Below, one piece after another: positions 1-8,818 of a stretch of DNA of 64,000 nucleotides. This DNA is from Ruegeria halocynthiae (GTDB taxonomy: Bacteria > Pseudomonadota > Alphaproteobacteria > Rhodobacterales > Rhodobacteraceae): NCBI RefSeq assembly GCF_000743705.1, contig NZ_JQEZ01000001.1, forward strand, positions 426,070 to 490,069, written 5' to 3'. Position numbers and translations under genes: made by a program. A model generated the notes under the pieces. That model was not told where the DNA came from and ran no database searches. It saw only the letters and a list, made by a program, of their open reading frames with translations. Positions within the stretch are counted from its first letter, which is position 1; the number at the start of each line of letters is the position of its first letter.

Positions 1-286
1 CAATCTTTTCGGCCAGCAGCCATTCAACCGCGCGTTCGAAATGCGGCCAGCTTTTGGTGGCCTCGCCCGCAGGCAAAGCCAGCGACGACATCTGAATTCC
101 CGCAGCGGCCAATCCGTCGCGCAGCGCATCCAGATGCAAGTCGGCCACATTTTCATCTGTCAGCACGGCAACCTTGGGCCGATGTAACAGCGGTGCGATA
201 CGCGCCCCGGATTGTTTCAGCAGATCGGGGCCAATTTCCACGTCGTAGGACCGCTCGCCCAGCTCAACATGTACGGTTTGAAGCAT
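1..286 (-). CDS. aroB: 3-dehydroquinate synthase (C-terminal part outside window)
   Basis: This is the N-terminal 95 residues of AroB, which cyclises DAHP to 3-dehydroquinate, the second step of the shikimate pathway, in the cytoplasm. I translated it by hand: it begins MLQTVHVELGERSYDVEIG and continues with the family-typical VAVLTDENVADLH and ALPAGEATKSW stretches, which form part of the NAD-binding half. The ATG at 286-284 directly follows the aroK stop (TAGATG), so the two genes are translationally coupled. The gene runs off the left edge, so the metal-binding and catalytic half cannot be inspected. The identification rests on the N-terminal motifs and the aroK neighbour. Confidence 0.93.
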   Translation of the reverse strand, partial: MLQTVHVELGERSYDVEIGPDLLKQSGARIAPLLHRPKVAVLTDENVADLHLDALRDGLAAAGIQMSSLALPAGEATKSWPHFERAVEWLLAEKI

Positions 287-874
287 CTATTTCCGTTCCA
301 AAACATCTGGGCGTGTCATTAGCGCATCCACCACCCGGTTCACCATATTCTCAATCGAGGTCTCACCATCGGACTCGGCCGTCAGATCGGCCTGCGCATA
401 AACCGGAACGCGGGCTTCGTACAGGGCGCGCAAAGTCGCATAAGGGTCGGTGGTCCGCAGCAACGGGCGCGTGTCCTTGTGTTTGACGCGGTTCCAAAGC
501 ACCTCCAGATCAGCCCGCAACCAGACAGACACGCCGCGGTCTGTAATCATCATGCGGTTCTGGTCTGCCAAAAAAGCACCGCCACCGGTTGACAGGATGC
601 CTTTTTCCTCATCCAGCAAACGCCCGATAACCTGGCTTTCCTTGGCACGAAAGAACGGCTCACCGTCGCGTTCGAAAATCTCGGGGATGGTCATATTGGC
701 CGCCGATTCGATCTCGGCGTCGCTGTCGAGGAAGGGAACACCCAGCTTTGCGGCCAATGCCCGGCCCACAGCCGTCTTACCGGCCCCCATCATGCCCACA
801 AGAACCACTGTTTTGTGCAGTTCAAAGCCCGTAACAGGGTCAGAGTCGTTGGTGTTATGCTTAATTTCGCTCAT
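287..874 (-). CDS. aroK: Shikimate kinase
   Basis: Cytoplasmic kinase that phosphorylates shikimate at the 3-hydroxyl with ATP. The 195-residue protein has the P-loop GMMGAGKT at residues 27-34, the DSDAEIE shikimate-binding aspartate region near residue 50, the GGGA motif (STGGGAF) near residue 96 and the DTRPLL arginine loop near residue 135. It is about 20 residues longer than Escherichia coli AroK, owing to an N-terminal extension common in alphaproteobacteria. It is first in an aroK-aroB operon with no spacing. A 79-bp gap separates it from the divergent small gene at 954 and must carry promoters in both directions. Confidence 0.96.
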   Translation of the reverse strand: MSEIKHNTNDSDPVTGFELHKTVVLVGMMGAGKTAVGRALAAKLGVPFLDSDAEIESAANMTIPEIFERDGEPFFRAKESQVIGRLLDEEKGILSTGGGAFLADQNRMMITDRGVSVWLRADLEVLWNRVKHKDTRPLLRTTDPYATLRALYEARVPVYAQADLTAESDGETSIENMVNRVVDALMTRPDVLERK

Positions 875-953
875 TTCATCGTGAATGACGTGATCTTAGG
901 GAAAATGCTAGCTATAACTATGGCAAAAGAGAAAATTGGGGCAGCGTTGAGCA

Positions 954-1103
954 ATGGGTCGTCTGATCAAGTTCTTGTTATATCTGGTTTGCCTGTGTTT
1001 TATTGGGCTGGCAGGATATGCCTATCTGGGTCCGTTCTTTGGCGCGGACTTTTCCGCACCTCAAGACGAAATCCGAGAGCCGGTCATCCTGAATGTGGAA
1101 TAA
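954..1103 (+). CDS. Small single-pass membrane protein (49 aa)
   Basis: A 49-codon reading frame beginning MGRLIKFLLY and ending REPVILNVE. Residues about 5-30 form one hydrophobic helix (LLYLVCLCFIGLAGYAYLG) after a basic start, followed by an acidic tail (APQDEIREP), as in a membrane-anchored small protein with the tail outside. It overlaps the next gene by 11 bp (ATGTGGAATAA), a typical translational-coupling arrangement, which is the main reason to believe it. No family name is assigned. A partner role for the secreted protein encoded next is inference. Confidence 0.7.
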   Translation: MGRLIKFLLYLVCLCFIGLAGYAYLGPFFGADFSAPQDEIREPVILNVE

Positions 1104-2616
1104 AACCGCAGTTGCCGCTCTGTTTTTGGCCGGTTCGGCACAGGCGCAACAGGAACCACTTTCGGTTATCGACTGGCTGAACGACCCGCCCGCAAACCTG
1201 CCCGGTATGGTATTGCTAGAACCACCGGTATCGCAATCCGGCATTCAGCCCGAGGTCGAGGTCACCCCGCTTGAGGCGCTGTCCCAGCCGCTGGGTCTTG
1301 TGTCTTCCTCGGTGACAGGTTTGCCTGTCGATCTGTGGCAGAACAGTGATCCGAACCGTCTGGCCAAACTGATCAATCGTGTGCCGGTCAAATACAACCC
1401 TGCCATGCAACGCCTGCTGTTCACGCTGCTTTTGTCCGAGGCCCGGGCACCTTCGGGCCCGCACGCCGGTGAAACACTGCTTTTGGCCCGTCTTGACCGG
1501 CTCTTGCAACTGGGGGCGGCCGACCCGGCGCAATCGCTTGTGCAACTGGCCGGCCCCACCGACACGTCCGAGCGGTTTCAGCGTTGGTTCGATGCCACCC
1601 TTCTGACCGGGGACGAAGATCGCAGTTGCACCGCGTTGATCGCACAACCGCATCTGTCGCAGGATTACGCGGCGCAGATATTCTGCAAAGCCCGGCGCGG
1701 GGACTGGACCTCTGCCGCGCTGACGCTTGAGGCCGCTCATGCGCTTGAAATCCTGCCGCCCGAGAAACTGGCCGTTCTGGATCGTTTTCTCAGCCCGGAA
1801 CTGTTCGAGGGGGCCGAATACCTGCCCCAACCGGATGACCCGGACCCGCTCAGCTTTCGCTTGTTCGAGGCGATTGGCGAGCGTCTGCCCTCGGCCCCCC
1901 TGCCCCGTGCCTTTGCCAACGCGGACCTTCGGGATGTTGCCGGCTGGAAGGCACAGATCGAAGCCGCCGAACGTCTGACCCGTGTTGGTGCCATTACCCC
2001 CAATCAATTGCTGGGTCTCTATACCGAACGCGATCCGGCGGCGTCCGGCGCGGTGTGGGACAGGGTCGACGCGGTTCAACGGTTCGAAGGTGCATTGAAC
2101 ACTGGAAATACTCAGGCGATCGCGAAAACACTGCGCCCCGTCTGGGATCAGATGCGCAAAGTTGGGCTGGAAGTTCCCTTTGCCGAACTTTTTGCCAAAC
2201 AGTTGTCTGAGATCACATTACAGGACCCCACTGCAGAAACCCTGCGCTGGCGTATTCTTCTGCTGTCTGACCTTTATGAGACCGCCGCCCTGTCTGCGCC
2301 TGACAAATCTGTGGAAAGCCAGTTTCTGGCCGCTCTGGCGCAGGGTGATCCGGGGCGTTCGCCCTCGCCTTCGCCATTGGCGGATGCGGTGGCCGAAGGG
2401 TTCATCTGGGCCGCACCCGTCCCGTCAGATATCGAGACGATGCTGGAAAACGGCCAACTTGGTGAGGCCATTCTGGAAACCATGGAACGTTTCGCCCATG
2501 GATCGCGCGGAAATCTGGTGGACCTGACCGCAGCAATCGCAACGCTGCGCCGCGTCGGGCTTGAAGACACCGCCCGCCGGGCCGCGCTGAACCTGCTAAT
2601 TTTACAGGGCACCTGA
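1093..2616 (+). CDS. Secreted/periplasmic protein of unknown function
   Basis: A 507-residue protein with a clear Sec signal peptide (residues 1-18, cleavage after AQA, mature start QQEPLSVIDW). The rest is leucine/alanine-rich and looks mostly helical with repeated short helical pairs (for example LAKLINRVPV, LLTGDEDRSC, RLLQLGAADPAQS). This is compatible with an alpha-solenoid, but no catalytic motif is visible. It starts inside the upstream 49-codon gene and ends 2 bp before xerD, so it sits in the same transcript. I do not recognise a named family. Genes of this kind often lie between aroK and xerD in Rhodobacterales, so conservation is expected, but the function is unknown. Confidence 0.82.
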   Translation: MWNKTAVAALFLAGSAQAQQEPLSVIDWLNDPPANLPGMVLLEPPVSQSGIQPEVEVTPLEALSQPLGLVSSSVTGLPVDLWQNSDPNRLAKLINRVPVKYNPAMQRLLFTLLLSEARAPSGPHAGETLLLARLDRLLQLGAADPAQSLVQLAGPTDTSERFQRWFDATLLTGDEDRSCTALIAQPHLSQDYAAQIFCKARRGDWTSAALTLEAAHALEILPPEKLAVLDRFLSPELFEGAEYLPQPDDPDPLSFRLFEAIGERLPSAPLPRAFANADLRDVAGWKAQIEAAERLTRVGAITPNQLLGLYTERDPAASGAVWDRVDAVQRFEGALNTGNTQAIAKTLRPVWDQMRKVGLEVPFAELFAKQLSEITLQDPTAETLRWRILLLSDLYETAALSAPDKSVESQFLAALAQGDPGRSPSPSPLADAVAEGFIWAAPVPSDIETMLENGQLGEAILETMERFAHGSRGNLVDLTAAIATLRRVGLEDTARRAALNLLILQGT

Positions 2617-2618
2617 CC

Positions 2619-3575
2619 ATGACGCCCCCGGCCACTCAGGACTTGTGGATTTCCACCTTTTTGCAGGCACAAGCCGCCGAATTGGGGGCCGCAACCAACA
2701 CCCTGCTGGCCTATGGCCGCGACCTGAAGGATTTCGCCGCCTGGCTGGACCGTCGCAAAACAGGATTTGCCGAGGCCGACCGGGATCAGATCGAAGCCTA
2801 TCTGATTGATTGCGACGCACAGGGTCTTTCGCGGTCCACCCGCGCGCGGCGATTGTCAGCGATCAAGCAAATCTATCGCTTCGCGTTCGAGGAAGGCTGG
2901 CGCGAGGCCAATCCCGCAATTCAGATCAAAGGCCCCGGACGACAAAAACGCCTGCCCAAAACGCTGGACGTCCCCGAGGTTGACCGGCTGTTGCAGGCCG
3001 CCCGCGAAACCGGGCGGACGCCGTCGGACCGGATACGCAACACCTGTTTGATGGAGCTGCTATACGCCACCGGGATGCGCGTGACTGAGCTGGTGTCGCT
3101 GCCGGTTTCGTCCGCGCGGGGTGATCCGCGTATGCTGCTGGTGCTGGGCAAAGGCGGCAAAGAACGCATGGTCCCGCTGTCGCCCCCTGCGCGTGAGGCA
3201 TTGGCCAGCTGGCTGGAAACCCGGGATCAGGCCGAAGAACAATTGGTGGCTGATGGCGGGCATCCCTCGCGGTTCCTGTTCCCCTCGCGCGGTAAATCCG
3301 GACATCTGACACGGCACATGTTCTTTCTGCTGATCAAGGATCTGGCAGTTCACGGCGGTGTATCGCCGGATAAAGTTACCCCGCACACCTTGCGCCATGC
3401 CTTTGCCACGCATTTGCTGGCCAATGGGGCTGATCTGCGGTCGATCCAGACATTGCTGGGCCATGCCGATGTCGCAACCACCGAAATTTACACACATGTT
3501 CTGGACGAACGGTTGTCAGAGTTGGTGTTGCAGCATCACCCTTTGGCCAAAGACAGCAAAAACGATAAGGGCTAA
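2619..3575 (+). CDS. xerD: Site-specific tyrosine recombinase XerD
   Basis: Tyrosine recombinase that, with XerC, resolves chromosome dimers at dif under FtsK control. The 318-residue protein has an N-terminal SAM-like core-binding domain (residues about 8-95: NTLLAYGRDL, RARRLSAIKQ) and a C-terminal catalytic domain. All six active-site residues are visible: R154 (ATGMRVTEL), K178 (GKGGKER), H256 and R259 (HTLRH), H282 (LLGHAD) and Y291 (IYTHV). The length and the residue spacing match XerD rather than an integron or phage integrase. There is no att-like repeat or integrated element nearby, so it is the housekeeping enzyme. It follows the secreted protein gene by 2 bp. Confidence 0.93.
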   Translation: MTPPATQDLWISTFLQAQAAELGAATNTLLAYGRDLKDFAAWLDRRKTGFAEADRDQIEAYLIDCDAQGLSRSTRARRLSAIKQIYRFAFEEGWREANPAIQIKGPGRQKRLPKTLDVPEVDRLLQAARETGRTPSDRIRNTCLMELLYATGMRVTELVSLPVSSARGDPRMLLVLGKGGKERMVPLSPPAREALASWLETRDQAEEQLVADGGHPSRFLFPSRGKSGHLTRHMFFLLIKDLAVHGGVSPDKVTPHTLRHAFATHLLANGADLRSIQTLLGHADVATTEIYTHVLDERLSELVLQHHPLAKDSKNDKG

Positions 3576-3638
3576 CCCCTTGATCCGGCGGGGCCGCGCC
3601 TCCATAACGGATGCAACAACACGAACAACCAAGGACCG

Positions 3639-4946
3639 ATGGAACCCTCTTCTTCTCTGATCGACGGCGCATTCTGGTTTACCACCGGCGCTATTTTGCT
3701 TTTGCTCGTCCTGTCGGGCTTTTTCTCGGGTTCTGAAACGGCATTGACCGCGTCATCGCGCGGCAAGTTGCGTGCGCAGGCCGACAAGGGGTCGCGCGGC
3801 GCGCAAAAGGCGCTGGACATCACCGACGACAATGAACGCCTGATCGGTTCGGTTTTGCTGGGCAACAATCTGGTGAACATCCTTGCCGCCTCATTGGCGA
3901 CGGCCATGTTCACGCGGCTGTTCGGCGAAAGCGGTGTGGCGCTGGCGACGCTGGTGATGACACTGCTGGTTCTGATCTTTGCCGAGGTTCTGCCCAAAAC
4001 CTACGCCATCACCAATGCCGAAAAAGCCGCGGCCCTTGTGGCTCCGATTATCGGCGTTGTGGTCACTGTATTCTCGCCGGTCGTTGCAGCGGTGCGCCTG
4101 TTGGTTCGCGGTGTGCTGCGCCTGTTTGGCGTCCAGATTGACCCCGACAGCAATATCCTTGCCGTGCGCGAGGAAATTGCCGGTGCCCTGCAACTGGGTC
4201 ATTCCGAAGGCGTGGTCGAAAAAGAAGATCGCGACCGCATTCTTGGCGCATTGGACCTGGGTGACCGAACGGTCGAAGAGATCATGCTGCACCGCTCAAA
4301 CATCGAGATGATTGATGCGAATGCCGCGCCAGAAGCGATCCTGCAGCAATGTCTGGAAAGCCCGCACACCCGGCTGCCCGTGTTCCGGGACGAACAGGAA
4401 AACATCGTGGGCGTTGTCCACGCAAAGGATCTGTTCCGCGCCATGTATGCCCATGCCGGCGGCAGTGAACGTGACACCGGGCGACTGCAAAAGTTTGACA
4501 TCGCGAAGGTGGCGAACGACCCCTATTTCGTACCAGAGACCACCACTCTGGACGATCAGATGCGCGAATTCCTGCGGATGCACAGCCATTTCGCGCTGGT
4601 GGTTGACGAATACGGCTCGCTGCGCGGGCTCATCACGCTTGAAGATATCCTTGAAGAGATCGTGGGCGAGATCGCCGATGAATTTGACATCGACGAAGAC
4701 GTTCCCGTGACACGCACCGAGGACGGGCAGTTTCTGGTCGAAGGCGCGATGACAATCCGCGACGTGAACCGCGCGATGGATTGGTCCCTGCCCGATGATG
4801 AGGCCAACACCGTCGCCGGTCTGGTCATCCATGAGGCACAGATGATCCCCACGGTCGGTCAGGTCTTTGCCTTCCACGGCTTCCGCTTTGAGGTGACAGA
4901 CCGCCTTGGGAACCGGATAACCGAGCTGAAAATCCGCCCGTTGTAA
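3639..4946 (+). CDS. CNNM/CBS-domain membrane protein (HlyC/CorC family)
   Basis: A 435-residue inner-membrane protein of the CorC/HlyC (UPF0053) family, members of which are linked to magnesium and cobalt efflux or magnesium homeostasis. Residues 3-200 are the CNNM domain with several membrane segments and the GSETALTA motif. Residues about 215-335 form a CBS pair (MLHRSNIEMI, TRLPVFRDEQENIVGVVHAKDL, LVVDEYGSLRGLITLEDILEEIVG). Residues about 350-430 are the CorC_HlyC domain (FLVEGAMTIRD, TVAGLVI). The start is placed at the ATG after AAGGA. The transported ion cannot be decided from sequence, and the haemolysin label in some databases is only historical. Confidence 0.88.
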   Translation: MEPSSSLIDGAFWFTTGAILLLLVLSGFFSGSETALTASSRGKLRAQADKGSRGAQKALDITDDNERLIGSVLLGNNLVNILAASLATAMFTRLFGESGVALATLVMTLLVLIFAEVLPKTYAITNAEKAAALVAPIIGVVVTVFSPVVAAVRLLVRGVLRLFGVQIDPDSNILAVREEIAGALQLGHSEGVVEKEDRDRILGALDLGDRTVEEIMLHRSNIEMIDANAAPEAILQQCLESPHTRLPVFRDEQENIVGVVHAKDLFRAMYAHAGGSERDTGRLQKFDIAKVANDPYFVPETTTLDDQMREFLRMHSHFALVVDEYGSLRGLITLEDILEEIVGEIADEFDIDEDVPVTRTEDGQFLVEGAMTIRDVNRAMDWSLPDDEANTVAGLVIHEAQMIPTVGQVFAFHGFRFEVTDRLGNRITELKIRPL

Positions 4947-5038
4947 CCAGCGACCCAAGCGCACGGCGTTCAGGGAAAACCAAAAGCAACGACAGCTGAT
5001 GTCGTGAACAGAGCAGTAATGCCCCCGACGCTCTTGCA

Positions 5039-5054
5039 GGATTTTCCAAAATCC
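5039..5054. promoter_or_regulatory. 16-bp perfect palindrome just upstream of the dehydrogenase ribosome-binding site
   Basis: GGATTTTCCAAAATCC is a perfect inverted repeat that ends two bases before the Shine-Dalgarno GGAGG (5057-5061) of the gene at 5068. It could be a DNA operator, or a small RNA hairpin beside the ribosome-binding site. No regulator gene lies next to it, so the assignment is open. Confidence 0.4.
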
Positions 5055-5067
5055 ACGGAGGTATGTC

Positions 5068-7485
5068 GTGAAAACCACAACTCAGGTAGCTGTGATTGGC
5101 GGGGGCGTTGTCGGCTGTTCGGTTCTGTATCACCTGACCAAGCTGGGCTGGACGGATGTAACCCTGCTGGAACGGTCCGAGCTGACCAGCGGATCAACCT
5201 GGCACGCTGCGGGCGGATTTCACACGCTGAATGGCGACACCAATATGGCCGCACTGCAGGGCTATACAATCCGGCTGTATAAGGAACTGGAAGAGATCAC
5301 TGGCATGTCCTGTGGCCTGCACCACGTTGGCGGGGTGACACTGGCCGATAATCAGGATCGGTTCGACATGCTGCTGGCCGAGCGTGCCAAGCATCGTTTC
5401 ATGGGTCTGGAAACTGAAATCATCGGGCCGGACGAAATCAAGAAAATCGCTCCGATCACCAACACCGACGGGATTATCGGCGCGCTGTACGATCCGCTGG
5501 ACGGGCATCTGGACCCATCCGGAACCACACATGCCTATGCCAAAGCGGCCCGTATGGGCGGCGCGACCATCGAAACCCACTGCATGGTACGCGAAACCAA
5601 CCAGCGCCCGGATGGCACCTGGGACGTCGTGACGGACAAGGGCACGCTTCACGCAGAACATGTGGTCAACGCAGGTGGCCTGTGGGCGCGCGAGGTCGGA
5701 GCAATGGCGGGCGTCTACTTCCCGCTGCATCCGATGGAACATCAGTATCTGGTGACTGACGCCATCCCCGAAATTGAAGCCATCATCGACACCGGCGCCG
5801 AGCACCCGCACGTCATGGACCCGGCCGGGGAAAGCTATCTGCGGCAAGAAGGGCGCGGGTTGTGTATCGGATTCTACGAACAGCCCTGCAAGCCCTGGGC
5901 CGTGGATGGCACGCCGTGGGATTTCGGCCACGAGCTGCTGCCCGACGATTACGACAAGATCACCGACAGCATCGAATTCGCCTATAAACGCTTTCCCGTA
6001 TTGGAAAAGGCAGGTGTGAAATCCGTGATCCACGGGCCGTTCACCTTTGCGCCCGACGGCAACCCTTTGGTTGGACCTGTTCCGGGTCTGCGCAATTACT
6101 GGTCAGCCTGCGGCGTGATGGCCGGATTCAGCCAGGGCGGCGGTGTTGGCCTGACATTGGCACAATGGATGATCGAAGGTGAGCCTGAACGCGACGTTTT
6201 CGCCATGGACGTGGCCCGGTTCGGGGACTGGATCAGCCCCGGCTATACGCGCCCCAAGGTGATCGAAAATTATCAAAAGCGGTTCAGCGTCGCCTACCCG
6301 AACGAAGAGTTACCCGCCGCACGCCCGAACCGGACCACCCCGATGTATGACATCTTCAGCGATCTGGGCGCGGTTTGGGGTCAGCAATATGGTCTTGAGG
6401 TCCCCAATTACTTTGCACAGGATAATGAGCCCGGGTACGAAACACCGTCATTCCGGCGCTCTAACGCTTTTGACGCCACAGGGCGCGAGGTGCGGGCCGT
6501 ACGTTCCGGCGTCGGTATAAACGAGGTTCACAATTTCGGAAAATACCGCATCTCTGGCCCCGGTGTCCGTGGCTGGCTGGACCGGATCATGGCCGGGCGC
6601 ATTCCACAACCGGGGCGTTTGTCGCTGACGCCCATGCTGTCGCCCAAAGGCAAACTGATCGGGGATTTCACTGTGTTCTGTCTGGCTGAAACCGAATTTC
6701 AGCTTACCGCATCGTATGGCAGCCAGGCCTTTCACATGCGCTGGTTTCAGCAACACCAAACCGACGGGGTGAACATTGCAAACATCAGCGACCGCCTGAA
6801 CGGATTTCAGATCGCTGGCCCCAACGCCACTAAGGTGCTGGCCGCGTGCACCCGTGCAGACCTTTCAGGGTTCAAATTCCTTGACGTAAGGCGCATGACT
6901 GTCGGCATGACAGAATGCACTGTGCAGCGGGTCAGCTACACAGGCGATCTTGGGTATGAATTCTACTGCGATCCGATGGCCCAGCGGCAATTGTGGTGGA
7001 CATTGTGGCAGGCAGGCAAAGCCCACGGAATGACACCCTTTGGGATGCGCGCCATGATGAGCCTGCGGTTGGACAAATTCTTTGGTTCGTGGATGCGAGA
7101 GTTCTCGCCCGACTATACAGCAACTGAAACGGGGCTGGACCGCTTTGTATCGCTTGCCAAAAACGTCGACTTTATCGGCCGTGCTGCGGTTGAGCTTGAA
7201 CAAGCCCAAGGGCCGAAACGCAAGCTGGTCGCGTTCGAGGTCGACGCCGATGACGCGGACGTCAATGCCTATGAACCGATTTGGCTGGATGGCGGCGTCG
7301 TCGGCTTCTGTACATCAGGCGGGTATTCCCATTATGCGCAAAAATCCATTGCCATGGGATTTCTGCCCGCAGGTCGCGCCATTGACGGGCAAAAGGTCGA
7401 AATCGAAATCCTTGGGCAATTGCGCAAGGCCCGTGTGATCTCTACCCCGCTGTTTGATGCGGATGGCGCGCGAATGCGGGGATGA
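5068..7485 (+). CDS. FAD-dependent dimethylglycine/sarcosine dehydrogenase-like protein (DAO + GcvT)
   Basis: An 805-residue cytoplasmic flavoenzyme of the dimethylglycine dehydrogenase family, which oxidatively removes N-methyl groups and passes one-carbon units to tetrahydrofolate. Residues 5-370 are the DAO domain, with the dinucleotide motif GGGVVG at 11-16 and GSTWHAAGG; H46 sits where the family attaches FAD covalently. A short FAO_M linker follows (about 375-435). A GcvT aminomethyltransferase domain and its C-terminal barrel fill residues about 440-800. The start is GTG at 5068, six bases after GGAGG; the ATG at 5063 is out of frame and makes only a two-codon ORF. The exact substrate (dimethylglycine, sarcosine or a related methylamine) is not decided. 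Confidence 0.85.
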   Translation: MKTTTQVAVIGGGVVGCSVLYHLTKLGWTDVTLLERSELTSGSTWHAAGGFHTLNGDTNMAALQGYTIRLYKELEEITGMSCGLHHVGGVTLADNQDRFDMLLAERAKHRFMGLETEIIGPDEIKKIAPITNTDGIIGALYDPLDGHLDPSGTTHAYAKAARMGGATIETHCMVRETNQRPDGTWDVVTDKGTLHAEHVVNAGGLWAREVGAMAGVYFPLHPMEHQYLVTDAIPEIEAIIDTGAEHPHVMDPAGESYLRQEGRGLCIGFYEQPCKPWAVDGTPWDFGHELLPDDYDKITDSIEFAYKRFPVLEKAGVKSVIHGPFTFAPDGNPLVGPVPGLRNYWSACGVMAGFSQGGGVGLTLAQWMIEGEPERDVFAMDVARFGDWISPGYTRPKVIENYQKRFSVAYPNEELPAARPNRTTPMYDIFSDLGAVWGQQYGLEVPNYFAQDNEPGYETPSFRRSNAFDATGREVRAVRSGVGINEVHNFGKYRISGPGVRGWLDRIMAGRIPQPGRLSLTPMLSPKGKLIGDFTVFCLAETEFQLTASYGSQAFHMRWFQQHQTDGVNIANISDRLNGFQIAGPNATKVLAACTRADLSGFKFLDVRRMTVGMTECTVQRVSYTGDLGYEFYCDPMAQRQLWWTLWQAGKAHGMTPFGMRAMMSLRLDKFFGSWMREFSPDYTATETGLDRFVSLAKNVDFIGRAAVELEQAQGPKRKLVAFEVDADDADVNAYEPIWLDGGVVGFCTSGGYSHYAQKSIAMGFLPAGRAIDGQKVEIEILGQLRKARVISTPLFDADGARMRG

Positions 7486-7516
7486 CTTGGCCGCGATCCG
7501 GCGGCATGGTGGCGGC

Positions 7517-8122
7517 ATGACACAAATACCCATCATCTTGTTGGCCGCCGGACGTTCCAGCCGTATGGGGGCCAGGGACAAGCTGAAGCAAACCATTGAC
7601 GGCGTACCGTTGTTGCGGCGCTCGGCGCAGACAGCGTTGGCGTGTGCACCGGTCATTGTTGCCCTACCATCGCGGCCGCACCCCCGGTACGAGGCACTTT
7701 TGGGGCTGCCCGTCCAGAAAGTAGCCATTCCAGATGCAGATGAAGGCATAAATGCCAGCCTGCGAGGGGCGCTGGCGCATGTCCCAGCCGACGCGCGGGC
7801 CGTTATGGTATTGCTGGCGGATTTACCGGATCTCACCACGGACGATCTGAACGCGCTGATGGCTTCGGTCCGCTCCTATCCGGATAACCTGATCTGGCGC
7901 GGCGCGACCTCAGCGGGCGAACCAGGGCATCCGGTGATCTTTGATTGCAGTCTGTTCACCTCTCTCAGCCGCCTGACCGGAGACGATGGTGCGCGGGCCG
8001 TCGTGCGCGCGCATTCAGACAAGGTGTACCTGCACCCTCTGCCCGACCGAAACGCTCTGCTGGATTTGGATACACCCGAAGATTGGGCGAAGTGGCGAAC
8101 AGTAAACACTCCTCAGAAATGA
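7517..8122 (+). CDS. MobA/MocA-like nucleotidyltransferase
   Basis: A 201-residue protein of the NTP_transf_3 family, with the GTP/CTP-binding signature LLAAGRSSRMG at residues about 7-17 and a following lysine (DKLKQ). It also has the metal-binding LADLPDLT motif and the C-terminal GHPVIFD and GDDGAR motifs typical of molybdenum-cofactor cytidylyl- or guanylyltransferases. The start is set at the ATG giving MTQIPIILLAAG, because the P-loop-like motif belongs at the N-terminus; an in-frame upstream start at 7454 would overlap the preceding gene. It sits 31 bp after the dehydrogenase gene and could be cotranscribed. It may modify the pterin cofactor of a molybdenum hydroxylase, but no such enzyme is in the window. 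Confidence 0.78.
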   Translation: MTQIPIILLAAGRSSRMGARDKLKQTIDGVPLLRRSAQTALACAPVIVALPSRPHPRYEALLGLPVQKVAIPDADEGINASLRGALAHVPADARAVMVLLADLPDLTTDDLNALMASVRSYPDNLIWRGATSAGEPGHPVIFDCSLFTSLSRLTGDDGARAVVRAHSDKVYLHPLPDRNALLDLDTPEDWAKWRTVNTPQK

Positions 8123-8125
8123 ACA

Positions 8126-8151
8126 CGGCCCGGTCGAAGTCGACCGGGCCG
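8126..8151 (+). terminator. Hairpin after the MobA-like gene
   Basis: A perfect 12-bp inverted repeat (CGGCCCGGTCGA and its complement, two bases apart) starts four bases after the stop codon at 8120-8122. There is no T-run, so it may end transcription with Rho or protect the 3' end. Confidence 0.6.
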
Positions 8152-8818
8152 ATTGCCCAAATTAGGACTACCACTTTTCACCAATCCTAAAAGCGCTACC
8201 AAAAAGCTATTCGCAATCCGGCTAATCTGCCGCTGAACCTAAACAAGACCCCCTCGTTAACATGCCGCTCAGCGCTTCCAGTAACTGTGACAAGCCGTTG
8301 GCACCCCCTAGTGCCGCCGGCTCCCCCTCGCTTGGGCACATTCATCGTCACCGATCCGTTACGTTCAAACAACGATAAATTAGAGATAAAGGTTAATTTT
8401 CAGCATGTCAGAATGGTTTTTCCGCAACATGCAACCATGCGTCACTCAACCTAAGGGGGATTTATTTCATCAAGTGACCCGGCGTCACCCCATGTTATGA
8501 TCAGACCTAATGTCCGTTCTGGTGGTTATGTAAAGAATTGTTGTGGATATATTCTGCTCCGCGCATACACCCCTACAACCCAAAGTGGATCGTCTGGAAA
8601 GGCAGAAAATCAACGGCTGTTTTGTTAACAAATCTGATTCAATTCAATGCTTTTCGTCATTTGACGCCCATATCGGCAACAATCCACCGATTCGCGGTAT
8701 CTGATTCGCGCAAATCCTCCGATTCCCTTCTGTGGGTCGGCGGCATACAACAGGTCGTTTATGGCGAAATTAAGATTTCTTAATCTTTTAGTCAGGAAAG
8801 AAAAAGACTGACGCATCA
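8152..8818. other. Long non-coding stretch upstream of degP
   Basis: About 670 bp without a credible gene; the only open frame of note (8538-8783) has no ribosome-binding site and no protein-like composition. The stretch is AT-richer than its surroundings. It contains an inverted repeat TTAGGA/TCCTAA (8162-8167 and 8185-8190), GTGAC/GTCAC (8474-8478 and 8484-8488), a 12-bp palindrome at 8621-8632 and an AT-rich AAGATT/AATCTT pair near 8772-8787. It may hold the degP promoter region and possibly a small RNA, but no RNA family is recognised. Confidence 0.5.
8621..8632. promoter_or_regulatory. Perfect 12-bp palindrome in the degP upstream region
   Basis: TTTGTTAACAAA is self-complementary over all 12 bases and lies 239 bp before the degP start. 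It has the form of a dimeric-regulator site. The OmpR-type regulator encoded downstream of degP would usually prefer direct repeats, so the binding protein is unknown. Confidence 0.35.

Noticed and set aside
2619..3575. Tyrosine recombinase as sign of a genomic island
   Set aside because: Length and motif spacing fit housekeeping XerD, and no att repeats or cargo genes are near.
8538..8783. 81-codon frame in the gap before degP
   Set aside because: No Shine-Dalgarno site, odd composition and no motif; treated as non-coding.
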